From the NCBI GenBank assembly GCA_963971405.1, contig OZ020489.1:28980290-29044289 (forward strand): 64,000 bases of DNA, written 5' to 3'. The notes beneath the pieces were generated by a model, which saw only the letters and a list, made by a program, of their open reading frames with translations, was not told the DNA's origin and searched no databases. Numbering within the stretch: position 1 is the first letter of the stretch; the number at the start of each line of letters is the position of its first letter. The DNA is from Psococerastis gibbosa. Taxonomy: Eukaryota; Arthropoda; Insecta; Psocodea; Psocidae. The translations under genes were made by a program, and so were the position numbers. Positions 1 through 10,777 of the stretch are shown here, one piece after another.

Positions 1-75
1 TGTTTGGAAGGGATAAGGCCGGCGACACACTATCCCTTATCACTGTCCTACCAAAAGGGACTGGTTTGAAGGGAT

Positions 76-1684
76 GGCATGAACAGCGTTTCCACTTGCG
101 ATACATCACATTTCCCTCAGCGGCAACTCAAAATTTCCCTCTTTTCCCTCGCTCGCCCAATTCGCTAATATTCCTCTATTTTCTAAATTTCCAAAATTTC
201 TGGGGGGGGGGGGGAAGTCTGCCTAGCAAATTATAAGACTTTTTTATTATTTAAATTTTATTGTTTTTTAATGAGTAAAACAAAAAAAATAAAAAGTAAA
301 CTTTTGTTTCTGGAACGCCCAGCGACCTAGTCGTCTCATTATACTAAATATATGCATGACGGCCAAATTGCTGAACCTGTTTTGAATGCTGGTACCAGAC
401 GCGGATTTTGGTATTTTCCTCGGAGGATGCGGGAGAATTTTGCCTAAAATTGGAACCTATACATTCACCTTTCAAGTAGGGTATAAGTAACCAATACACA
501 TGTTATACCCTGGAGGCGGGGGGGCCCGGGGGTCTCCCCGGAGAAAAAATTGATAAATGGTCCCAAAGGTTTTTGCGCATGTTATAACCTAGAGAAAGGG
601 GGGCCCGGGGGTCTCCCCCAGAGGAAAAAAAATTATAAATAGGCCCAAATTCGTGAGGTTTTACGCATTTTGCAAGCAGTATAGTTGAGATTTTACCGAC
701 AAATATACCTATCACTGCGGGGGGCCCGGAGAAAATGTCCGAAAAAACAGGTCTGAAGTATTGGGGTTTTAAGCTTTTTGAGTAATATTTTTTTTGTGAA
801 AGTACTTGGTCAATATGTTTATTTTTATTTTTGTTAAGTCTTTCAGGTGAAATAAGCACACCAAGAATTAATTTCCCTTTCGTTATTGTGGATACTACGC
901 CTTTAGCCTCCATTTGTCACCAGAAATCCGGGGGAGGACCCCCCTATTTACGACAATGGTTTTCCCTCGCTCTTTCAACGAGTTTTCCTAAAATTGGTGT
1001 AACCTCAATACAGTAGATTCCGTTTATTAAGAATCCGTCTATATTGAACATTGACCAACCGCCTATTATGACGAATTACGAAGATAGTTAGGTTTTCAAT
1101 ATATATACCTAGTTATATTGTATACTATACGTCTTGTATGACATCCATGTTTGTCAATTATTTTCCCTTCAATGTCATTATAACCGGATTCTACTGTATA
1201 TTTAAAACTCCATTCTATCTAGTGTACGCTGCAAATATTTCGGGGGGAGGACCCAAAACACGTGCCTGTGCCTTTCTTTACCTCGTGTTGTCGTGTAGTT
1301 GTGCTGCTACAACAGGTCAAATCATCATACCATAAGCAAAGCACTGATGTACTCCTGTTTTTAAAATTCCCACCAAGCCATCAGTAGTGGCATCAGAACT
1401 GAGAATTCATAACATTCGCGCTAAAATTTGAAACCGTTATTTATTCATATTTATCAAGTTTTATGTGTTTTTATTATGTATTGTAACATTTTCCATTTTC
1501 AGCTAGTTTATTTTAATCATTGATTTTTCCTGTTTTCCCTCAAAGTTCCCTCAATATCTCTCTTATTTCTTCAAATTTCCCTCAAAATTCCCTTTTCCCT
1601 CCAATTTCCCTTTAGTGCAGTGAATAAACCCGGATTTTCCCTAAAAAGGGAAATTTCCCTCAAAGTGGAAACGCTGGGCATGAA
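76..1684. mobile_element. Non-autonomous hAT-like element nested in the MITE
   Basis: Terminal inverted repeats CAGCGTTTCCACTT at 84 and AAGTGGAAACGCTG ending at 1676 are flanked by perfect 8-bp direct repeats GGCATGAA (76-83 and 1677-1684). An 8-bp duplication and a CAG start are hAT hallmarks. The sub-terminal DNA is rich in TTTCCCTC-type strings on both sides. No transposase frame is visible in the 1.6 kb, so it is probably mobilised in trans. Around 500-740 it contains CCCGGGGG/GGTCTCCCC motifs like those in the element at 7082-8630. Confidence 0.8.
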
Positions 1685-1884
1685 TGCATGGAGCCTAATG
1701 AGCGCGGTCACACTGTTCCGGTGGCACCGTGCCGTCGATTATAGACCGGATAGTGCTGTGGCAGGGAATGTAACCGGACACGGGAGAAATAAATAAACAT
1801 TCAGTTGCGCGGGGCAAGCCGCAAGATAACATTTCACACCCATGCGACACTGTAACTTGAGTTAAGATTGATCGCATCAAAACT

Positions 1885-2640
1885 ATGAAAGAACAGGTCC
1901 GAGTTTACTCGAACATGCTTTCCAATTTACCAATAAGTAGATAGAGAAAATGAGTAATTCATTGAAAATAATTTTCCTATGGTTAAATTTCCGATATCAT
2001 GGGGGGGGGGGGGGGGTGTCCACCTGACGCCACTGGAGGTGAGGTAAATTCTAGACAGGTCAGACCAGCACATTTAACCACACAGTAATGATGGCAGGGT
2101 ACGCAATGCGTTTGAAGTGAATTTTGTATCATTTTTTTTGCACAAAACCAAATAGTTTTTTGGGAAAGCAACCTGTCCGGTTTCGTTACTCAATTTAGCA
2201 CCTAAAACATGCCTGAAGGTAGAAAGGTTTCGCAGAAAAATTTTATCAATTTTATCAATTTGCATTTTATCAACATTAATAACGACTACAAGTGAATTTA
2301 AAAGAAATCGTTGGAGCCGTTTTTGAGAAATAATTTTTTAAACGTTTTTTTTGGAGTTTTTTGAGAATAAACCCCCCCCCCCCCCAAATTAAGTTAGCCC
2401 CAAATAAAAAAAATTGTTCCGAGGTATGATTTTTGTGAACCTACATGCCAAATTTCATCAAAATCGACCGAGTAGTTTGCCCGGAAATCAATGAACAGAC
2501 AGACAGACAGAGCCGAGGCATTTCGTAAAAACCACTTTTTTGGGTTCCTGGTACCTCAAAACGTGTAAATCCGTTGAAATCTCGGAATCGAATATTTCGT
2601 CCATCACAAAGCTTTCCTTATACTACGTATAAATTGGAAA
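1885..2640. repeat. Dispersed repeat family D, copy 1
   Basis: This stretch interrupts the MITE and is shared with 3985-5450, 60815-61215 and, inverted, about 55940-56210. Landmarks are GGGAAAGCAACCTGTCCGG, AATTTAAAAGAAATCGTTGG, a 'gaatttcatcaaaatcgacc' type string and a short GACA run (2498-2511). The same string near the 3' part recurs in each copy. The class is unknown to me; it could be the tail of a retroelement. It also holds a 16-base G run at 2001-2016 and a 14-base C run near 2372. Confidence 0.65.
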
Positions 2641-2771
2641 GCAATACTAAAATCAGCAAATTTTAATGGGTCGCACCGGATAGCGTGTCCGCGTCGTTTG
2701 ATCCCACTCATCCCGCCAGAATGCATCCTTCTCAGCCGCATACGGCAAAAAGGGATAGTGTGTCGCCGGTC

Positions 2772-2916
2772 TAAGGCGCTTATTCCACCGACGTCAATAG
2801 TTCACTATTGACATGTTTGAGGTGGTAGCAGACATTAAAGACAGTGTAAAAATGTCTGCTACCACGTCAATATCAGCAATATTTTGACTATTGACGTCGG
2901 TGGAATATGCGCCTAA
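2772..2916. mobile_element. Palindromic Harbinger-like MITE (foldback family, copy 1)
   Basis: The ends GGCGCTTATTCCACCGACGT (2775) and its near-perfect complement ending GGAATATGCGCC (2913) are flanked by TAA on both sides. The core carries GTGGTAGCAGACATTAAAG followed by its inverted partner ATGTCTGCTACCAC. The left TAA is shared with the right end of the preceding MITE, so this copy landed at, or next to, that MITE's target duplication. Confidence 0.75.
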
Positions 2917-3158
2917 GAAGAAAATTGCCACAACTGCCACCCACTCACCCAGCTGCCACTCCGGAAACGTCGATAATGATGCGAGCGAACCCTCAGACGC
3001 GCTGTAGCAAGTATATTATTAGATAAAGAACCGGCACGAGTGAACCCGTACTTTCCTATTTATCAATTAGTATAGGTACCGTAATAGTTCCATGGTCAAT
3101 AATTGTCCCATGGTTACATATTGGCTGCCACATATTGTAGATGAGTAAAGCACTGACT
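2917..3158. other. Unassigned intergenic DNA
   Basis: I see no gene or clear repeat end here. The stretch is ordinary A+T-rich sequence between two small elements. Confidence 0.5.
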
Positions 3159-3324
3159 CAAGGGCGGATTTTGCCTCCAATTTAGGGGGGGGGGGGCAGC
3201 GGGCAGATTCAGTGGATTATAACATTAAAAAAAACCATTATTATTTATAACTCCCACTGTACACCCATACTATCTAGTGTAAGTTCTTTTAATTTTGGGG
3301 GGTCAGCCCTAAAATCCGCCCTTG
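3159..3324. mobile_element. Small MITE with CAAGGGCGGATTTT ends
   Basis: The inverted termini CAAGGGCGGATTTT (3159) and AAAATCCGCCCTTG (ending 3324) enclose about 166 bp, with an 11-base G run just inside the left end. The flanks do not give a convincing long target duplication; a 3-bp ACT is possible. It is non-coding. The superfamily is unresolved. Confidence 0.6.
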
Positions 3325-3984
3325 ACTGCACTGTATTGATCAATTGGACAATTGCATAGTATAGAATGGACAGGCCAATAATATATTCCAAGAATTATTT
3401 TTTCTACAAACCCATCGATAGAATGGTTCCTCAGAAAAATTATTTGTTTAGTCATTTTTCATGATAATTGAGCCATCTTCATTTTTTACGTTCTGAACCA
3501 AACTATCTAGGGGGGTGCGATGTATCGTATACAATAGCATAGAATATATAATATAATAGTGTTATACATTCAATGACATTAGGTACCTGCCGGTACTGCA
3601 GATAAATCTCTCTGACTGCAGATTTTGGGTAATTTTACTAAACAATGGCGCACGGATTCCCTGTAAACTCAAAAATTAGAAGCGTCCGCGTCTTGCATAT
3701 AGGACTCACCTATGTTTCCTGGTTTAAAAATTAAAACCCTCATCGGAGTTGGTACCCATTCACTGTCAATATACCAAGATAACAAGGGTCTACTAAACTA
3801 GCTCCCTGCAGGAAACCGACTGGAAGCATACGCACGCCGCAGCATCAGCCTTGTAGCTCTTGTATCTACTGCCTCCTACTCCATTTCAATTAGAACAAGC
3901 GAAGGGTCATCAAAAAGCTCTGACTCAGCTGTTAATGGCTAAATTTACATAGTAATGTAGGTACCATTATTACATTTCATAGCG
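3325..3984. other. Unassigned intergenic DNA
   Basis: No open frame with recognisable content and no clear terminal repeats. Low-complexity A+T stretches only. Confidence 0.45.
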
Positions 3985-4632
3985 CATCAAACTTTTTGAC
4001 ATCTCGTTGGGGCAGTTGGTGTCTGATGCCATATTGAGCCTAACTTTGAAACTTTCAGGTGCGACAAAGGACCATTTATTTTGCAATTGCAATTTTTAAA
4101 CCAAGTAGACGTGGTAATAACAAAGCTAATAATTTTCCTATGGTTAAATTTCCGATTTCTCGGGGGGGAAGGGCACGCAATGCATTTGAGCGTGAATTTT
4201 CTATCATTTTTTCAAAACAACATTTTCTTTTACAAAACCAAATACTTTTCTGGGAAAGCAACCTGTCCGGTTTCGTTACTCAATTTAACTAGGTGTTAAC
4301 ATGCCTGAAGGTAGAAATCATCGATAGAAAGGTTTCGCAGAAAAATTATTTTTTAGTCATTTTTCATTAAAATTTAGTTATTTTTATTTTTTTACTCCCA
4401 GAAGCAACCTATCAAGGGGCAAGCGACCCCACGCATTTCGTTAATATTAATAACGACTACAATATATGTGAATTTAAAAGAAATCGTTGGAGCCGTTTTT
4501 GAGAAATAATTTTTTTAGACGTTTTTTTTGGAGTTTTTTGAGAATGAAACCCCCCCAAATTAAGTTAGCCCCAAATAAAAAAAATTGTTGCGAGGTATGA
4601 TTTTTAAGGACTTTTATTGTTTCTATTACTTA

Positions 4633-4690
4633 GCCAACCTAGCGGAGTTAGGGCTATAAAGCCCTCTCTTACACTCAACTAGGAAGGCCA
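4633..4690 (-). repeat. Truncated SINE-1 3' fragment
   Basis: It matches the 3' part of the SINE at 5085-5261 (minus strand), from CTAACTCCGCTAGGTTGG through the 'gagtgtaagagagggc' stretch. The tRNA-like head is missing. Confidence 0.7.
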
Positions 4691-5084
4691 GGGCCACTTT
4701 TAGGGAAAGCAACCTGTCCGGTTTCGTTACTCAATTTAACACCTAAAACATACCTGAAGGTAGAAATCATCGTTAGAAAGGTGTCGCAGAAAAATTATTT
4801 TTTAGTCATTTTTCATTAAAATTTAGTTATTTTTATTTTTTTACCCCCAGAAGCAAACTATCAAGGGGCAAGCGACCCCCCGCATTTTATCAACATTAAC
4901 AACAACTACAATATACGTGAATTTAAAAGAAATCGTTGGAGCCGTTTTGGGGAAATAATGTTTTTAGACGTTTTTTGAAAATAAAAACCCCCCAAATTGA
5001 GTTAGCCCAAAATAAAAAAAAAGGTCCCGAGGTATGATTTTTGTGAACCTATATGCCGAATTTCATCAAAATCCAACCAAAACC

Positions 5085-5261
5085 CAACCTAGCGGAGTTA
5101 GGGCTATAAAGCCCTCTCTTACACTCAACTAGGAAGGCCCGGGACCGCCTGCTTTACATGCCCTCCGAAGCATGGCCACAAAATGTAGCCAGTGTGGGAC
5201 TCGAACCAACAACCTTTCGGGTGAAAGTCAGAGTCCGTACCACTACGCTACATGTCCTGAC
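5085..5261 (-). repeat. tRNA-derived SINE, minus strand (SINE-1)
   Basis: Read on the minus strand, the element starts GTCAGGACATGTAGCGTAGTGG, which contains an A-box match (TAGCGTAGTGG). About 40 bases later comes a B box (GGTTCGAGTCC). Both are the internal RNA polymerase III promoter of tRNA genes. The body ends near CTAACTCCGCTAGGTTGG. Full or partial copies lie at 23213-23393 (+), 31138-31215 (+) and 4633-4690 (-). The head does not fold as a complete tRNA with an acceptor stem, so it is a SINE and not a tRNA gene. Confidence 0.75.
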
Positions 5262-5490
5262 TTTTGTGAACCTACATGCCGAATTTCATCAAGATCGACC
5301 GAGTAGTTTGCCCGGAAATCGACGCACAGACAGACATTTCGTAAAAACCACTTTTTTGGGTTCCTGGGACCTCAAAACGTTGAAATCTCGGAACCGAAAA
5401 TTTCGACCGTCACAAAGCTTTCTACTACGTATAAATTGGAAAGCAAAAAGACTTTCAACTAGTCTCGTTGTGTTCATATTTAATTTCATT

Positions 5491-6189
5491 TGATGTTTAC
5501 AATGTCTTATGCTATCCAGTATTCAATGAAGGATTTACTAAGTATACTCTTCCATCACAAGCTGTTAAGTTAAGACTCCCCCCTCCCTCTGTATTAATAA
5601 TCTGTATTTTGTACTATGTTCAATTTCACTGGAGATATTGAACTCATTGATTACTCATGTATATACGTATTGCATATCGAAATGTAAACGAATATTTCTT
5701 TGGCAGAAATAGACCTGCTAGGTCGACACTGGATCCTTTCGCTGAAAGGAAGCCGCTATAAATAAAAAATAAGTCCTCTACCGAAAAAGCGTCTGCTAGC
5801 GTTAACACATTAACACGGGCTCTCAGCTTTGTTCACTAAATTATTGGAAAGGGACGGAACTATGCGTATAAATATTGTGTGAATATAGGTCTACTGTATA
5901 TTCAAGGCTAAAAGCTGTTGTATCTTAATTTTTGTCTTATCAGAAAAGTAGCTACACGTGTTGTTTGTTACTTGTAGAACAGCCACCGACTCGGAATCAA
6001 CTAGTTTCAATATTTCAGTGGGCCTAGAAAGACTATAGATTCTTAAAATATCAAATCTTATAGGCTTTCAAAAAATCAGAACTAACAGAAGGAATTATTC
6101 TGAGCATTTTGATTTTTAGTTATGAAATGGGCCTTCCTAACAATAATTATTATTGAATTTGATTTGTTCAAAAACCAATTAGTGTGGTA
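5491..6189. other. Unassigned intergenic DNA
   Basis: I see no gene, no terminal repeats and no match to other repeats in this window. Confidence 0.45.
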
Positions 6190-6373
6190 GTCCCGAGCAA
6201 GGCCGTAGCCAGGATTTTTTTCGGGGGGGGGGGGGGTCTTCAGAAATTTCATTGGATATTACATAGTAGTTTTTATTTTTCCTCTCAAAATCCGATTCTA
6301 TCTAGTATCAAGCCATTTAATTTCGGGGGGGGGGGGGGGTTTAACCCCCCTTGGCTACGGCCTTGGTTCCGAG
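6190..6373. mobile_element. hAT-like MITE with CAAGGCCGTAGCC ends
   Basis: Inverted ends CAAGGCCGTAGCC (6198) and GGCTACGGCCTTG (ending 6365) are flanked by 8-bp repeats GTCCCGAG (6190-6197) and GTTCCGAG (6366-6373), 7 of 8 matching. Runs of 14 and 15 G lie inside each end. It is about 168 bp and non-coding. The 8-bp duplication suggests hAT. Confidence 0.7.
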
Positions 6374-6587
6374 GAAGGGGCTTAAGAACCTATTGGTATT
6401 AGTCAAGGCCACATGTCATTTGTCGGAACGTAGAGGAGCATTTCTGCGAATTTAATGGATATGTTTACTGTGAAAATCGACTTTGTACAAAAAGGCGCAG
6501 TGGGATACTCCAATTTGCTCTTAACGCGCCCAGTAGCAGACGGAAACAAATATCAGATTCTACAGGTAAAAAACGATGAATATAATA

Positions 6588-6651
6588 CCGAAGGCTTTCA
6601 CGGCCGGAGTCAAAGAAGGGGGCAGAAGAATCCAGCCTATTAGCCCTTATT
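6588..6651. repeat. Fragment of a GCTTTCACGGCCGGAGTC repeat
   Basis: The string GGCTTTCACGGCCGGAGTC followed by 'ggcagaagaatcc' and 'cctattagccc' also occurs at 29677-29910 and, in variant form, at 62101-62215. This copy is only a short piece. Confidence 0.55.
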
Positions 6652-7073
6652 AAAAAACGATGAGTTCTGAAATGGGTGAGAGATGCCATGTTACACATAA
6701 CATTTGTTCAACAAGGTGTTGAGAAAAACTTTCTGTTCATCCCACGACGTAGATTTATTAAAATTACTACTTATTTAAAAATGTTGGTACTCTGAAAACT
6801 CTCCGTTCTATTACGATACGTGTATCTTTCAATACATATGGTATATTCATTTTTATATTAATGGGGTCTAAGAATGCTTTCTGTAATAATTACTAATAGT
6901 AGAAAATGTGATAAGATGATAATTAAAATGCAACAAACAGTATCAAAAGAAATCATATCTAACCTCTCATGGAAAAATATCAACAGCCACGTCAAACAGG
7001 TGCTAACTATGATACCAACAAACATACAATAAACCAGCAACAGTAAAAATGCAGGTACCTTTTAATTCCATCA

Positions 7074-8638
7074 CATGGGAACAGGGTTGCCGTTTTGCGT
7101 GGAAAATCACGAAATGCGTGTATTTTCAGAGCTTGCGTGATGTGCGTGTGAAGTGCGTGTATTTTAGACAAAATTGATTTTATAATTAAATAAAAATATT
7201 GAAATTTAAACCAATAAAATAATAAAAAAATTAAAACCCAGGAAAAATGAAAACTTAAAAAAAAAAATGCGCGAAAAATGCTGTTTACCTTACCTGATCT
7301 AGGACCACAGACCACAAGTGACAAGACCCCAACAGTCCAACACAAGTAACACAACTCCAAAAATCAATATAGAATTATAGAAAGTCAATATTTTGGGCCG
7401 AATTATTTAAAAAGTAATAACATAATAAAGTGCTCATCTGAAAAATCTAAACATTTTTGGCAAGATGCGTAAAACCCCGTATTTCAGGTCTATTTAACAA
7501 ACATCTTCTCCCGAGGAGACCCCTGGACCCCCTCGTTTGGAATTAGCCTATGTTCATCGCCTGTAAACATCGAAACGTTACTCCTATCAAAATGCATGAA
7601 AACCCACCATTTCATGCTCATCTTTCAAGAATTTGCTCGTAATTGGATGCATTGCCAGTAAAATCTAAGCGTTAACCTATCAAAATGCCTAAAACCCCAC
7701 TGTTTCAGACCTATTTTTCAAAAAAAAAAAAAAAAAAAATCACCCGGGGGAGACCCCCGATCCCCCTTGTATGTAGTTATATTCATCGTCCGTACAATTG
7801 AAACATTAGTCCTATCAAAATGCGTAAAACCCTTACCATTTCAGCCCTATTTTTAAAAAAATTTCACCCGGGGGAGACCCCCGGCCCCCCTTTCTCGTAA
7901 TTGTATTCATTGTCTGTAAAATCAACAAAACGTAGCAACTTAATAAAGTCGTTATCTACAAAATCTTAACAATTTTTGGTAAGATGCGTAAAACCCCGTA
8001 TTTTAGGTATTTTACAAAAATCTTCACCCGGGGGAGACCCCCAGACTCTCTCGTTCGTACTTAGCCTATATACATCGCCTGTAAAAATCGAAACATTATT
8101 CCTATCAAATTGCGTAAAACCCCATCATTTCAGGCTTATTTTTCCAAAATTTTGACCCGGGCCCCCCTTGCTTGTATTTATATTCATTACGACCCTTGGG
8201 GCCCCCGTTCACGTCTCCCGAACCCCCGGGCCCCTGTGCGACGGACACTAATGTCATTAATTTAAATGCTGCGAAAGTCCTTGAGAACGGTTTTCCCATT
8301 ATTCTACACTATCATGAAAATGGGGGGGGGGGCGAATTAAACACCGCCACCCTCGAAAAACTATCGTTACGCCACTGGAAGTAAGATAAATAATTCACAC
8401 AGATTTTTCAGCCCCACTACAAGCTAAGCATAGAAGTTGTTAGATAGAATTAGCAAAACAAATGACATATTTTTTAGTTACCATATTAAAAAATTTAATA
8501 TAAATTCTGTATTATATATATATATTATATTAATATGCATATATATTAGCCGATTAGTTGCTTGCGTGATATGTCGTGAATTTTGAACATCAGTGGCGTG
8601 ATTTTTCATATTACACGTCCGGCAACACTGCATGGGAA
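7074..8638. mobile_element. Non-autonomous hAT-like element with internal degenerate tandem repeats
   Basis: Inverted ends CAGGGTTGCCG (7082) and CGGCAACACTG (ending 8630) are flanked by perfect 8-bp repeats CATGGGAA (7074-7081, 8631-8638). Inside, roughly 7460-8230 repeats a degenerate unit about every 96-162 bases. Each unit has 'aaaatgcgtaaaacccc', 'atttcaggcctattttt', then CCCGGGGGAGACCCCCGG and a spacer. No transposase is encoded. Similar units occur at 9540-9960 and inverted in the hAT-like element at 84-1676. Confidence 0.8.
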
Positions 8639-9420
8639 GCATTTACATCTAACTGCACGATCGCGTGGCTAAGTTTAGTTCATCTGTGACAACACATTAG
8701 CAACAACTGTTCCGGCAGACTTAGGCTCGTGATTAACAAATATAATATAATAAAAATCGCCTAAAATATGTATTCCATGCTTAGATCATGAGCCGTATGC
8801 ACTGAAAACATAATAATCAGTCCTAGACGCCATAGTGGGATAGAAAATCAAAAATGAAAAATTTTCGCTCAGCATGGGAGACAACCTTAAAAACTGATAT
8901 GGACAATTTCACAAAGTGGCTTGGATTTTACTGATGCGCAAGGTACAGAAAGCAATTGAAATAGTTCATCATATTCAACTCAGGGAGGCCCCATCTGATG
9001 ATTGTTTACAAACCCTGCATTAATAATTACTTTTGTGTAAATTACCCTGTCCAGAATGTCCTAATATTAACTTATCGTAATCAAAAGAGCTTAGAGACGA
9101 AGAAGAATGGTGAGCTTTGGAAATTGCGCCAAAAGTATATCAAGAATAAACTGCAGGCTGCAGCTCTGTTTTTGGATTGAAGGTTAATTTTGTAATATAT
9201 GAATAAATGAAGAAATATGAAGATTTTTCTTTTTTACCGCGTAGGGGTGCCAAATTGAAAAAAAAAAAAAAAAATCAACATGCATATATTATGTAACAAT
9301 AAAATTACAGCTGGAAACTAATCAAACCTTTAAAGATAAAAATAACAGAATAACACTGTAATTATTTGGATTTCATTGTGGATTGGGGTTTTTCATGGGC
9401 AGCAGTCTACCTGCAATAAC
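8639..9420. other. Unassigned intergenic DNA
   Basis: No supported gene. A 60-codon open frame near 9000 shows no recognisable content. A poly-A tract lies near 9260. Confidence 0.45.
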
Positions 9421-10145
9421 GCTGGTTTATCAACTTTTTGACATTTTCGTTATCATTTCTACACGTGAGAGGTTTTTCAACAAAATAAAATTTAAATTGT
9501 ATTTAACAATTTTGTCCAGGGCGACCACGTTTTTTTAGAAACTCGCTATTTTACGCCTATTTATTCAAAAAGATCCCGGCCCCCCTGTTTCCAGTATTAT
9601 TAGTTAAGTAAAATCTTGATCTGAAAAAGCTAAAAAAATTTGCTGACAAAATGCGTAAAACTGCACTATTTCAGGCCTATTTTATCGAAGAAATTCCCCA
9701 GGCCCCCGTTCTTTGCAGTTATAGTCTTCGCCTGTAAAATCTAACTGTTACTGCTCACAAAATGCGAAAAACCTACTATTTCAGGCCAATTTTTCAAAGA
9801 TTGTCAACCGGATAAGACCACCGGGCCCGCCTTGTCTGCAACTGTTGGTTAGGTATTCTTTGCATGTAAAATCTCAATGTTATTGCTATCAATGTGCGTG
9901 AACCCCCACTATTTCAATTTCCCCAAAAAACCTCTCCGGGCCCTCCGTTAGATTTCCTGAACCCTCGACCTCGGGCTCCTGCGCAAGGGACACTGACACT
10001 CATTAATTTAAAAGCTGCGTACCTACGTGAGTACGTCCGTGAGAACGGCTTTCCGATTTTTCTAAGCTTTTATGAAAATGGGGGGGGGGGGGGAGGGGGC
10101 AAATTATACACCGCTCCTTCAAAAATTTATCGTCACCCCCTGCAT
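9421..10145. repeat. Degenerate array related to the internal repeats of the 7082-8630 element
   Basis: Units at about 9543, 9649, 9762 and 9893 share the 'tgcgtaaaac...ctatttcaggcctatttt' pattern with 7460-8230. The terminal block 9960-10145 (a 14-base G run after 'tatgaaaatg', then 'aaattatacaccgc') matches 8230-8385. I did not find clear element ends, so this looks like a decayed or truncated relative. Confidence 0.6.
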
Positions 10146-10552
10146 CTACAGATAAATTGTCGGTATAGTTATTGAGTTATTAGGTTAGTTATTGAGGCTA
10201 CTGAGCATTGTGTTACAGTGTATGCCCACTTCGGGCGGAACAGACATAATTATTTAAAATTTAAACGGAATAATTGAGGCAGTCATAATAAAATATCAAT
10301 AATTAACATAGAATATTATTAAATTTAAGGAGAATAACGTTCAGAATAAACAGGAGGCAAAGCAATGGCTATCATTCATTCATCCTGTATGTATGAGAAA
10401 AACTAAAAAGGCTTAATAGCCATAAGCCACATTTGTAGCACTAGTCTTTAACATTTAATTCGGTACTTACAAACTCTGGTTGCGAGATAAGAACCCACTC
10501 CTAGATTCTTTAATGTCTTATAATCAAATTTCTTTAAATTTTTTTTTGGTTA
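10146..10552. other. Unassigned intergenic DNA
   Basis: No gene or repeat boundary recognised; the stretch ends at the target site of the nested transposon block. Confidence 0.45.
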
Positions 10553-10777
10553 TTTACAATCAGGGCTGCCGTTTCATTATTTTCATATTCCCGGAATCAC
10601 TGCTTGAAAAGTCCCGGAATTCCCGGAAAATTCAAAAGTTTGCTGCCTAAAGGTACTACCAACAAATAGACCATTCCAGAACACGTGACCTAGCAGAAGC
10701 TGCCACTATGCCCGGTGTGTAAATATCCGCCATTTTACTATATAATTTAATGAGATTTGGAAGCAAAGTTGTCTAAA

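Larger units (their letters stand above)
14..2774. mobile_element. PIF/Harbinger-like MITE, copy 1, split by two nested insertions
   Basis: The ends are inverted repeats starting GGCCGGCGACACACTATCCC (17 onward) and ending at 2771, flanked by the 3-bp direct repeat TAA at 14-16 and 2772-2774. A 3-bp TWA target duplication is typical of PIF/Harbinger elements. Comparison with the unbroken copy at 58828-59183 shows two interruptions: a hAT-like element at 84-1676 and a dispersed repeat at about 1885-2640. The remaining MITE pieces are 17-83, 1685-1884 and about 2641-2771. It has no coding capacity; open frames here are chance. Confidence 0.8.
3985..5450. repeat. Dispersed repeat family D, two adjacent copies
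   Basis: About 4130-4620 and 4700-5450 each repeat the landmarks GGGAAAGCAACCTGTCCGG, 'atcgttggagccgtttt' and the 'gtgaacctatatgccgaatt' string seen at 1885-2640. The first copy is interrupted by a truncated SINE fragment (4633-4690) and the second by a longer SINE (5085-5261). The antisense frame reading K-L-C-D-G-R-N near 5400 recurs in other copies. The open frames here are not host genes. Confidence 0.65.

Noticed and set aside
503..913. 136-codon minus-strand open frame
   Set aside because: It runs through G/C-rich repeat units of a hAT-like element; no recognisable protein content.
5085..5261. Possible tRNA gene on the minus strand
   Set aside because: The same sequence recurs with a long common tail at 23213 and 31138, as expected for a SINE.
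5158..5493. 111-codon plus-strand open frame with a 'VGLEPTTF' string
   Set aside because: It is the complement of a SINE tRNA-like head plus family D repeat DNA.
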